Assembly: GCF_035277725.1 (NCBI RefSeq)
Contig: NZ_DATEJY010000198.1
Coordinates: forward strand, 1-64,000
Source: Dyella_B sp035277725
GTDB lineage: Bacteria > Pseudomonadota > Gammaproteobacteria > Xanthomonadales > Rhodanobacteraceae
DNA: 64,000 nt
Direction of reading: 5' to 3'
Made by a program: the position numbers and the translations under genes. This document shows, piece by piece, positions 36,384-44,769 of the stretch. The notes below the pieces were generated by a model. It was not told the DNA's origin. It saw only the letters and a program-made list of their open reading frames with translations, and searched no databases. Position 1 is the first letter of the stretch. The number at the start of each line of letters is the position of its first letter.

Positions 36384-39300
36384 TTACCAACCGAAGCTGA
36401 CGCCCACGGTGCCGCTGGATTCGCCGCCACCGGCAACCGAGCCACCGATCAGCAGCGCACCATTACCCGGAAGGCGACGCGAGAAGCCCACCGAGAGTGC
36501 GTTCTCGCCACCGTAGGTGCCGGCTGCTGCGCTGACGCGGTTATCGGTACCCGGTGCGGCGGCGATAGCACCTGCCATACCTGCCATCGCCGCGCCCATC
36601 GCGCCAACACGGCTCAGGCGCTGGTTAACCGCGTGGAACTGGCTGTTCACCGAATCTTTGAAGGCGTTGAAATTGTCATTGGTGACAAGGTTGGAGACCT
36701 TCTGGTCGGTATAGGCATTGGCTGCGCTCAGTGTTTGCGCGTCACCCGCATCGGCGTAGCTCTGCGCCGCATTGATCGCATTCTGGGTGAAGGCGGTGAC
36801 CTGACCCACTGTGGCGGCGTCGGTGGCTGCCACACCATCGGCGACGTTCGTCACGCGACGTTGCTGATCAGCATTGCCCATGGACACGGTGTTTTCCTGA
36901 TCCGCTACGGAACCAGCACCGATCGCCACCGCGTTGGACGCCGTGACCGAGCTGCCCTGGCCCAGCGCGGTGCCGCTTTCGGCACTGACGATGGAGCCCG
37001 TGCCCACGGCCACATCGTTCGTGCCATCCGCATGGCTGCCAACGCCCACGGGCAAACCATCGCCCGTGCCCATTGGAATGCCGCTGCCACCACCGCCGGA
37101 ACCAGGATTGCTTTCCAGTTTGCCGAGGCGTGAATCCAGGGAGCCGAGCGCATTGTTCACCGCGCCGAAAGCCTCGCTCACGGTGCCGTAAGGCGTACCG
37201 AGGATGTTGAACTGGGGCGCGACCACCATGCCATTGGCACCATACGTCACACCCCCAATGGATTCAGCCAGTGACTTGAACTGCGCGACGTTCACCGCAT
37301 CGCCATTGGCGATACCCGCAGCAACGTTGGACAGCGTAGTACCTTGCCCGGATTTACCGAACGTCACTTTGCTCTGGCTGTTGCTGTCGTCATACGTGAC
37401 GGCCGACACGATGCTTCCGGCACCGTCCACCAAGCCAACCTGCTTGAGCTGACGGACGTTGACGGCATCGGTATCGGCGACACCATCGGCAACGTTCGTG
37501 ATTTGGCGTTGCAGGCTACTGTTGCCCACCGACACGGAATTGTTGCGATCGGTAACGCTGCCACTGCCCAAAGCCACACTATTGAAGTGGTTGCTCTCGC
37601 TGCGCGCTCCCAACGCCAAGCTGTCGTTGCCGTTCGCACGTGCGTTATAGCCAAGTGCGACGCTATTGGTGCCCTTTGCATTGCTGAACGCACCCAATGC
37701 CACGGCACCATCATTGGAGGCGTTGGCGCGCGCACCAGTGGCCACTGCAAACGTACCGCTCGCGACGGCATCGTCAGTGCCATCATTATTGCCGTCAGCC
37801 TTGAAGTAGCGATTGGTGCTGCCATCGCCCACTGCAGCATTCAGCTGATCCAGGTTCACTGCGTCGGTACCTTCCGTACCGGCCGCTACGTTGGTGATCT
37901 GGCGATCGGTTGCCTTGTACACGGTGCCATCCAGGCCCTGCCAATCATGCGCTGCACCGACGGAGACCGTGTTCGGGCGATCGGCCAACGAGCCCTGGCC
38001 CAACGCCACGCTGTTATCGGCGATGGCCCATGCATTGGCACCCAGTGCCAAAGTGCCGCTGGCTTGGCCGTAGCTGTTGTAGCCCAACGCGGTCGCCATA
38101 TCGCCCGTCGCCCAGCTTTCGGTACCGATCGCAGTGCTATTGACGCTGGCAAGCGTATTAAGACCAACGACGACACCGCCTTCATCTGCGACGCTGTCGA
38201 CGCCTACTGCGACAGCCGTGAGGTTTGCTGACGCACCAGCACCCACTGCAGTGCCCGCGTCGGCGGCATAACTGTTGCTGCCAACGGCGGTGGCATTTTC
38301 AAGAGCATGGGCTCCCGAACCCATAGCTGTGGTGAAGGTACCGTCGGCCAAAGCGGTGAAGCCCAAGGCCACGCTGAACGGTCCATTGACTATTGCGCCA
38401 CTGCCAATGGCGGCGGAACCGAAACCATTGACTACGCTCTTTGAGCCTACGCCAACACCAAAATTTCCGTTGGAAATGGAGCCAGCACCGATGGCGACGG
38501 ATTGTGCCCCGATCGCTTCGCTCTGCCAGCCTTGTGCTACCGACCTGTTACCTGTCGCCGCGCTGCCATAGCCGCTCGCCACACTGTAATCGCCTATTGC
38601 ATTGGCGCCACTGCCGAAAGCGGACGAACCAGTGCCCATGGCGGAGCTGCCTTCGCCTGCGGCAGTGGCGTAGTCAGCCTGAGCCACCGCATCAGCATCC
38701 GCGCCAACTCCCCCCTGGGCCGCAAAATACTTGTTGCCGCTACCTATCTGGCTGGCGACGGCATCAAGCTGCGACTTATTGACAGCGTCAGTGGCTTCCG
38801 TACCGGCTTTGACGTTGGTGATTTGACGCGTAAAGGTGTCTCTACCTACCGACACGCTATCGTCACGATCAGCAATCGACCCATAACCAAGGGCTACGGC
38901 CCGATTCCCCAGAACGGCGCTGAAGTTACCGATACCTACGCCAAAGTTACCGACGACATGCGAGGCACCGAGTGCGACGCTGCTTACGCCGGAAATATTC
39001 AACGTAGCGACCCCTAAAGACAGATCTGCAGCAATACCGCCAACACCGGTGGACATTTGAGAACTGACTATGGCGCTAGTGCCTATCGCAATCGAATTTT
39101 GAGCCTTATCGCCAACGGATGCGAGAGTACCTATCGCAATACTGTTAAGGGCGTCATTACCAACGCTTGACAGGTTGCCGATAGCAAGAGTTTGAGATGA
39201 GTTGTTGCCGATGAAGTTCTGGTTACCCAGCGCAATGGCCTTATCGCTGTTCACCCGCAGCTGATTACCCATGGCGGTCGCTGAATCACCCGCGACACTG

Positions 39301-42300
39301 TTATTGCTACCGATGGCCACACTCCGATCACCCTTCACAGCACTGGCGTAGCCGATAGCGGTGGATTGATCGCCGAATGCCGTGGCGCCGCTACCGAAGG
39401 CCGATGCACCGTAACCGTTGGCATGACTACCCGCTCCGGCAGCCGTACCGAATTCGCCGGTAACGACGGCGTCATCATTACCTTGGCCTGTCGCGGCAAA
39501 GTAATGGCTGGCTGCACCGATGCTGTCGCCCAGCGCATCGAGCTGCGACTTGTTTACCGCGTCGGTAGCTTGAGTACCTGCGGCCACGTTGGTGATCTGG
39601 CGTTCGCGGTGGACGCTGCCTACGGATACGGTATTGTCCCGATTCGCCTGCGATCCTGCGCCCAACGCCACAGCGTTATTGGCATTGCTTTGCGACGCCG
39701 GACCGAGCGCCAGGCTGTCATCACCTTGGGCAATGGCGCTTCCGCCAATGGCAACCGCGTTGCGACCATAAGCCTGTGCAAATTCCAGGAAGGGGAATGA
39801 GCCAGGCGGGGGCACATAGCTTCCGCCTAGCACGATGCTTCCATCGCCGGAGGCGTATGCCATGTTGCCAATGGCAATCGCCTGGTCGCCGGCACTGCTT
39901 GCCCGGCTACCCATGGAGACGCTGCCTTGCCCGCCCGCTCTCGATGCAGCGCCGATGGCGGTGGCTTCAAAGGCAGCCGCAACGCTCTCTGCACCCAGGG
40001 CGGTCGTTGCTTCGTCCAGTGCGTTCGCGCTCGCGCCAAAGGCGCTGGACCCCAGTCCTTCCGCGACGCTACTGGCACCTTGCGCGGTGGAAAAAGCACC
40101 GCTGGCGTGGCTGAACGCACCGACGGCGACAGACCGCTCACCCTCAGCATCACTGTATGCGCCGCTGCTTACGGAATATTCGCCGCTGGCAATCGCCGAA
40201 TCGAAAGGATCGACTATGTCGCCCACCGCACCCTTGGCTTTGAAATAGCGAGACGTTGGATATGCAGCGCTTGCCACCTCGTCCAATTGATTCTTGTTTA
40301 CCGCATCCGTGCCTTCCGTACCGGCTGCGAGGTTGGTGATCTGGCGTTCGTTGCCAATGCCACCCACCGAAACCGTGTTGTCGCGATCCGTGTAGGCGTT
40401 TGCACCGAGGGCCACCGCATTGGTGGCTTCAACTTTCGCCCATGCTCCTATCGCGACGGAATTCAGGCTTTCCGGGGCGCCGAAACCACCGACTCGGCTT
40501 TCACGACCAATGGCGACGCTGTTGTCGCTACCCGCCCATGCAGCAGGTCCATACGCAACGCTACTGTCACCCACAGCGGTACTCGAGGTCCCCATCGCGA
40601 TGCTGTCATCACGCAACGTTGCGCTTCGGTAACCTACCGCCGTGCTGCGCTTACCGTATGCCGATGCGACGGTACCAGCGGCAATGCTGTCTTCAGCATT
40701 CGCGAGGCTATCGCGACCGATGGCAGTGCTGTTTCCACCACGTGCGGTGCTGAACGTGCCCACAGCCGTGCTGTAATCGGCTGCTGCACTGCTGAAGGTA
40801 CCCACGGCGGTACTTCCACCACCTGTACCGTTGGCGTTAAAGCCGGCGGCAACGCTGTACATGCCATCTGCGTGGCTGCCATAGCCCACCGCTGTCGCGG
40901 ACTCAGCGGCCTGACTTTGCCCACCGAATGCGCTGGCCCCGTTACCGCTGGCTTGGCTGGCATAACCGGCAGCAACGGACTGGGTGCCGTTGGCGTTGCT
41001 GTTATCGCCGAGCGCAGTACTTTCCTCACCGTTGGCACGCGTGAATGCGCCGACCGCGGTGCTACCAATGGCAGCTGCCTGCGCATCGAAACCCAACGAA
41101 GAAGCGAATGAGCTGTCCGCACCGGCGACTTCGCCGACAGCAACACTACCGACGCCATCCGCATGGCTGTTCGCACCCATCGCTACCGCGCCGTTCGCTG
41201 TTGCCCGGCTATTCCTGCCCACGGCAATCGAGCGCTCGCCTCCAGCGTAACTACGGCTACCTGCAGCGACGGCGTAATCGCCTGCGGCGAGAGCATCATC
41301 CAGCGAGAACTCGCCTTCGCCGTTGGCAATGAAATATTTGTTGCCATCGCCGACTCGGCCAGCCAACGCGTCGAGCTGCGACTTGTTCACCGCATCCGTG
41401 GGCTCCGCACCTTCTGCCACGTTGGTGATCTGGCGCGTTTCGCCGGTGAGTGCATTGCCTACCGAAACGGTGTCGTTGCGATCGGCCAAGGACCCTGCGC
41501 CCAGTGCCACGGCATTGACGGCGTTTACCTCGCTGGCCCAACCCAGCGCAACACCCTGGTCTTGCGCCACGCGCGCGCCAGCACCCAATGCCAATGATCC
41601 AAAACCGAGGGCCGTGGTAGCGCGCGGTGCCCCGAATGGCGATGTGGTGGTGAGGCCGCCCATGGCGATGGACTGCAAGCCACCTGCATACGAAGCCGTG
41701 CCAATGGCGATGCCCTGCTCAGCGCCGTGATTCACGGTCGCGCCCAGACCGATCGCCACGCCAGCTGTCGCATTGTTGCCGATCGCTGCGCCTTTACCCA
41801 TGGCAATGGCTCCGAAACCCGTAGCCGATACACCCGGATCAAATCCCGCATACGGCATGACGTCGCCGGCTTTGAAATCGATACCGGTACCGACGGCTAT
41901 GGACGATTGAGCCAGCGCGTAGGCATCTGCGCCCACGGCCACGGCACGCGGCCCATTGGCCACGCTGAAAGCGCCCAGTGCCAGCGAGGCTTCACTCACG
42001 CTGCTGGCACCGAAGCCGGCGGCCAGGCTGCCGTCACCCAAGCTGGTTGCTCCGCCACCAAGGGCCGTGGAGCCCATGCCCGATGCATGGGAGAGCACGC
42101 CCACGGCCGTCGCAGATTCGACGCCGTCGGCGATGGCAAACGTACCGACTGCCGTGTTGAGATCGCCCCACGACTGCGCGCTTTGACCTAAGGCAACCGA
42201 TGCAATGCCAAATGCAATGCTGTCCTGACCAAGTGCCGTGCTGCCGATACCATAGGCAATGGCACTATTGCCGATTGCAGTGGCCGCATTGTTAGTGGCC

Positions 42301-43388
42301 TGTGCATGGCCACCCACGGCAGTGCTTAGATCGCCTTCCGCTTTACTAGCCGCACCGATGGCGGTTGCCTCTAATCCATTCGCGTAGGCGGATGCGCCAA
42401 CGGCAGTACTGGCAAGGTCTTCGGCACGCGCCGCTGCACCCATCGCCGTTGCATATTTAGCGGATGCGGTGGCAGCGACACCTGCAGCCACTGAATAGTC
42501 GCCCTGAGCCGTCGCCCCTGCACCGTATGCGCTCGATGCGTCCCCGTTGGCAATACTTTCCGCGCCCACTGCAGTGCTACCGGCTTTATAGGCAGCGCTG
42601 TCTTTACCGATGGCAACACTCTCATCGCCGTACGCCACGCTGCCGCTACCCGCCGCTACCGCATACCGCCCTTGCGCACTGGCGTCGTTGAAACCATCGT
42701 TATCGCCGTTGGCCTTGAAGTAGTGCTGCGCGTCGCTGACGCTGTCGCCAAGCTCATGTAGCTGGGACATGTTTACGGCGTCGGTGTCATGGATGCCGGG
42801 CGCAACATTGACGATGCGACGCTCTGTGCCGACGTCGCCAATGGAGACCACCCCGGCCTCTCGCGCAATGGAACCATCGCCAAGCGCCACGCTGCCAGCG
42901 CCCGAAGCATCACTGTCCCGTCCAAGTGCAACACTGCCTTCGCCAGAGGAATGACTGTTCTGGCCAATGGCGACGCTACCCTTGTTAAAGGACGAAGCAT
43001 CATGGCCAATAGCGACGCTCTCGTCACCGCGCGACCGTGCTTTATATCCCAGCGCGCTGGAATATTCGCCCACCGCCGTTGCCTGATTCCCGATGGCCGC
43101 GCTGTACTTGCCAGTCGCTTCGGCCAGCGCACCGCATGCAAAGGCGGTGCTGGCTGCGATCGGTTCGTTGCCCACGGCAAAGGAGCCCTCGCACACGTCC
43201 GCCAATGCCGCCTTCGGCGCCAACCCCAAACCAAGCATGATCGCCAGCGAAAGCTTGATCAACGCAACGCCGGAACGCCCTTTGTGGTTACCGGCACCAC
43301 CCGTGCCGACTTTGCTGCTAGCCAGTTCCGAAGCCACTACGATCTGGCCGATCGATGCGTTCCAGACTTTGCTGTAGATCTTGTTCAT
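36384..43388 (-). CDS. Giant trimeric autotransporter adhesin (YadA/Hia type)
   Basis: A protein of 2334 residues. An extended signal peptide of the ESPR type (MNKIYSKVWNASIGQIVVAS) runs to about residue 63. The passenger is made of left-handed beta-roll head repeats (SVAIGxxSxAxGxxSxALG) interrupted by neck motifs of the form RQITNVAAGTEATDAVNKSQL. At least six neck units are followed by a YFxAxG segment, near residues 222, 684, 1048, 1297, 1554 and 1861. After two more necks comes a coiled-coil stalk (about 2180-2240), then the 4-strand YadA anchor ending in TVGVSFGW. A trimeric surface adhesin for attachment and aggregation. Internal near-repeats make assembly errors and phase-like length change plausible. 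A response regulator gene lies upstream on the same strand. Confidence 0.96.
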   Translation of the reverse strand: MNKIYSKVWNASIGQIVVASELASSKVGTGGAGNHKGRSGVALIKLSLAIMLGLGLAPKAALADVCEGSFAVGNEPIAASTAFACGALAEATGKYSAAIGNQATAVGEYSSALGYKARSRGDESVAIGHDASSFNKGSVAIGQNSHSSGEGSVALGRDSDASGAGSVALGDGSIAREAGVVSIGDVGTERRIVNVAPGIHDTDAVNMSQLHELGDSVSDAQHYFKANGDNDGFNDASAQGRYAVAAGSGSVAYGDESVAIGKDSAAYKAGSTAVGAESIANGDASSAYGAGATAQGDYSVAAGVAATASAKYATAMGAAARAEDLASTAVGASAYANGLEATAIGAASKAEGDLSTAVGGHAQATNNAATAIGNSAIAYGIGSTALGQDSIAFGIASVALGQSAQSWGDLNTAVGTFAIADGVESATAVGVLSHASGMGSTALGGGATSLGDGSLAAGFGASSVSEASLALGAFSVANGPRAVAVGADAYALAQSSIAVGTGIDFKAGDVMPYAGFDPGVSATGFGAIAMGKGAAIGNNATAGVAIGLGATVNHGAEQGIAIGTASYAGGLQSIAMGGLTTTSPFGAPRATTALGFGSLALGAGARVAQDQGVALGWASEVNAVNAVALGAGSLADRNDTVSVGNALTGETRQITNVAEGAEPTDAVNKSQLDALAGRVGDGNKYFIANGEGEFSLDDALAAGDYAVAAGSRSYAGGERSIAVGRNSRATANGAVAMGANSHADGVGSVAVGEVAGADSSFASSLGFDAQAAAIGSTAVGAFTRANGEESTALGDNSNANGTQSVAAGYASQASGNGASAFGGQSQAAESATAVGYGSHADGMYSVAAGFNANGTGGGSTAVGTFSSAAADYSTAVGTFSTARGGNSTAIGRDSLANAEDSIAAGTVASAYGKRSTAVGYRSATLRDDSIAMGTSSTAVGDSSVAYGPAAWAGSDNSVAIGRESRVGGFGAPESLNSVAIGAWAKVEATNAVALGANAYTDRDNTVSVGGIGNERQITNLAAGTEGTDAVNKNQLDEVASAAYPTSRYFKAKGAVGDIVDPFDSAIASGEYSVSSGAYSDAEGERSVAVGAFSHASGAFSTAQGASSVAEGLGSSAFGASANALDEATTALGAESVAAAFEATAIGAASRAGGQGSVSMGSRASSAGDQAIAIGNMAYASGDGSIVLGGSYVPPPGSFPFLEFAQAYGRNAVAIGGSAIAQGDDSLALGPASQSNANNAVALGAGSQANRDNTVSVGSVHRERQITNVAAGTQATDAVNKSQLDALGDSIGAASHYFAATGQGNDDAVVTGEFGTAAGAGSHANGYGASAFGSGATAFGDQSTAIGYASAVKGDRSVAIGSNNSVAGDSATAMGNQLRVNSDKAIALGNQNFIGNNSSQTLAIGNLSSVGNDALNSIAIGTLASVGDKAQNSIAIGTSAIVSSQMSTGVGGIAADLSLGVATLNISGVSSVALGASHVVGNFGVGIGNFSAVLGNRAVALGYGSIADRDDSVSVGRDTFTRQITNVKAGTEATDAVNKSQLDAVASQIGSGNKYFAAQGGVGADADAVAQADYATAAGEGSSAMGTGSSAFGSGANAIGDYSVASGYGSAATGNRSVAQGWQSEAIGAQSVAIGAGSISNGNFGVGVGSKSVVNGFGSAAIGSGAIVNGPFSVALGFTALADGTFTTAMGSGAHALENATAVGSNSYAADAGTAVGAGASANLTAVAVGVDSVADEGGVVVGLNTLASVNSTAIGTESWATGDMATALGYNSYGQASGTLALGANAWAIADNSVALGQGSLADRPNTVSVGAAHDWQGLDGTVYKATDRQITNVAAGTEGTDAVNLDQLNAAVGDGSTNRYFKADGNNDGTDDAVASGTFAVATGARANASNDGAVALGAFSNAKGTNSVALGYNARANGNDSLALGARSESNHFNSVALGSGSVTDRNNSVSVGNSSLQRQITNVADGVADTDAVNVRQLKQVGLVDGAGSIVSAVTYDDSNSQSKVTFGKSGQGTTLSNVAAGIANGDAVNVAQFKSLAESIGGVTYGANGMVVAPQFNILGTPYGTVSEAFGAVNNALGSLDSRLGKLESNPGSGGGGSGIPMGTGDGLPVGVGSHADGTNDVAVGTGSIVSAESGTALGQGSSVTASNAVAIGAGSVADQENTVSMGNADQQRRVTNVADGVAATDAATVGQVTAFTQNAINAAQSYADAGDAQTLSAANAYTDQKVSNLVTNDNFNAFKDSVNSQFHAVNQRLSRVGAMGAAMAGMAGAIAAAPGTDNRVSAAAGTYGGENALSVGFSRRLPGNGALLIGGSVAGGGESSGTVGVSFGW

Positions 43389-43742
43389 GCCTTACTGCCC
43401 TCTCCATGCGAGTAGATGACGCAGAGCGCGTCACGCTGTGGCGTGACGCACCGAGGCGTGGAAACCGATGCGGGATCCCCTCGGCCCTGCTGTCCGTGTA
43501 ATCCCTGTCGATGCGTGATCTGCAACGCCGGGAATGTGTTTGGGCAACAGCATCTCGATTCGCCATCCATGGGGCACTCACGTAATCGCACGTGAAAATC
43601 ACCAAGTTCACGAATACTCACTTTTTCTCACGGCGCGGCGAGCAGAACATTGCTGCGATGCATGAACCGTGGACACGTTGGCGCTACTTGTTTATGGCCT
43701 GCGTGAATGCACGGCCTCGCCTTCACCCGGCGGTTTCATACA

Positions 43743-43760
43743 CCTGTTACGACCAACAGG
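43743..43760. promoter_or_regulatory. Perfect inverted repeat, possible operator
   Basis: CCTGTT-ACGACC-AACAGG, 6-bp arms with a 6-nt spacer, 355 nt upstream of the adhesin start. The half-sites and one-turn spacing suit a dimeric regulator. Confidence 0.4.
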
Positions 43761-43810
43761 ATGGGTGGTTATCTGACAAAGTGACGCGATATCGGCAGCG
43801 CGTTGAATGA

Positions 43811-43827
43811 CCGTTGACTGTCAACGG
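43811..43827. promoter_or_regulatory. Perfect inverted repeat downstream of the regulator gene
   Basis: CCGTTGA-CTG-TCAACGG, 7-bp arms and a 3-nt loop, 52 nt past the response regulator stop. No T-tract follows, so either a factor-dependent terminator hairpin or an operator. Confidence 0.4.
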
Positions 43828-43878
43828 TTAGGGAACCTGTGGTCTCTTACATCGCAGGCTTTCATAGCGATAAGCCGA

Positions 43879-44625
43879 TCAAGCTGCCGAATCATCCAAC
43901 TCGCATGCCAGCAGATAACCCACGCCGCGCGCCGTAAGCAACGGCAAGTGTTCGCCCGTCTGCGCCTGCGCCTTTCTGCGCAGACGATGCACCAGCATTT
44001 CGAGACGATGTGGATCGAACTCTTCGGCACGACGGTTCAGGGCGCGGATCAGTACTTCACGTGACACAGGCTGGTCTCGTTCCCGCGCGAGCAGGTTTAC
44101 GACGCATTGTTCTGCGGAGGTCAGCAGCACAGCTTTACCATGCGGCGACACCAATCGCCAACCGCCCGCGTCCAGCCGCCAGCCGTGTCCGGCGGCAGCA
44201 TCGTCTTTGACCAGAACACGCGATGTGCGCGGCATCAGGCGGCGTGCCAGGCTTTGCAATGCCGCCAACAGCATCTGCACATCAACGGGTTTGGCCAGGC
44301 AGACGTCTGCCCCTGCGCGCAATGCATGCGTGTGACGCGTTCGATCCGTGTCATCAGCCAGTATGACAATGCCGATGTCCGACATCGCTCGCAGTTGCCG
44401 CGTCACGGCGACTCCATCGTCATCAGGGCCCATGCCAAGCACCACCATGTCGAAGGGACGCATCAACATGTGCTGATATAGCTCCGCCGTGGAAGCAGCA
44501 CCTTGCACCGCGAACCCAGGCATATTCAAAGCCGGAAGCAAAATCTTCTGACGCAGCGCGGCATCGTCTTCCAGCACGACAACGTGAAGGGGCGGCATGG
44601 GAGACGACAGTCGCTGTGTTGGCAT
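43879..44625 (-). CDS. OmpR-family response regulator with degenerate receiver
   Basis: A protein of 248 residues (ATG 44625; a second ATG at 44598 is possible). The receiver domain (about residues 14-125) has the acidic pair in VVVLEDDAALRQ and the conserved Lys in CLAKPVD, but the phosphoacceptor position in DMVVLGMGPDDDG is Gly64 instead of Asp, and the switch Thr is replaced (VILADDT). The C-terminal winged-helix DNA-binding domain (about 150-245, EEFDPHRLEMLVHRLRRK) is intact. No histidine kinase is adjacent. It probably acts phosphorylation-independently as a regulator of the adhesin downstream (inference from position). Confidence 0.88.
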   Translation of the reverse strand: MPTQRLSSPMPPLHVVVLEDDAALRQKILLPALNMPGFAVQGAASTAELYQHMLMRPFDMVVLGMGPDDDGVAVTRQLRAMSDIGIVILADDTDRTRHTHALRAGADVCLAKPVDVQMLLAALQSLARRLMPRTSRVLVKDDAAAGHGWRLDAGGWRLVSPHGKAVLLTSAEQCVVNLLARERDQPVSREVLIRALNRRAEEFDPHRLEMLVHRLRRKAQAQTGEHLPLLTARGVGYLLACELDDSAA

Positions 44626-44769
44626 CAATGTGTTGGCTTGTAAATGGATTCTTCAATCAGATTAGGCGGTGCCTGCGGCCAAATTCATAGGAATATGTCT
44701 TTCGGCACTGTGGCAAACGTCCTACGCTGCCTAGCGTGATTGCTTTTGAATGCCGTAGGAGGCTCCGCT

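Larger units (their letters stand above)
43389..43878. other. Long leader between the regulator and the adhesin gene
   Basis: About 490 bp without a supported gene. A 72-codon frame on the plus strand (43592-43810) has no ribosome site or family resemblance. The region holds two perfect inverted repeats (entries below), and presumably the adhesin promoter. Confidence 0.6.

Noticed and set aside
36384..43388. Regular internal repeats considered as CRISPR or minisatellite
   Set aside because: Repeats are in frame, degenerate at DNA level and encode the adhesin head; no spacers.
43592..43810. 72-codon open frame in the adhesin leader
   Set aside because: No ribosome site, no hydrophobic or domain pattern; overlaps an inverted repeat.
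43389..44769. Genomic island borders (integrase, tRNA, att repeats) around the adhesin
   Set aside because: Searched by eye for tRNA ends and direct repeats; none found, so island status is left as inference only.
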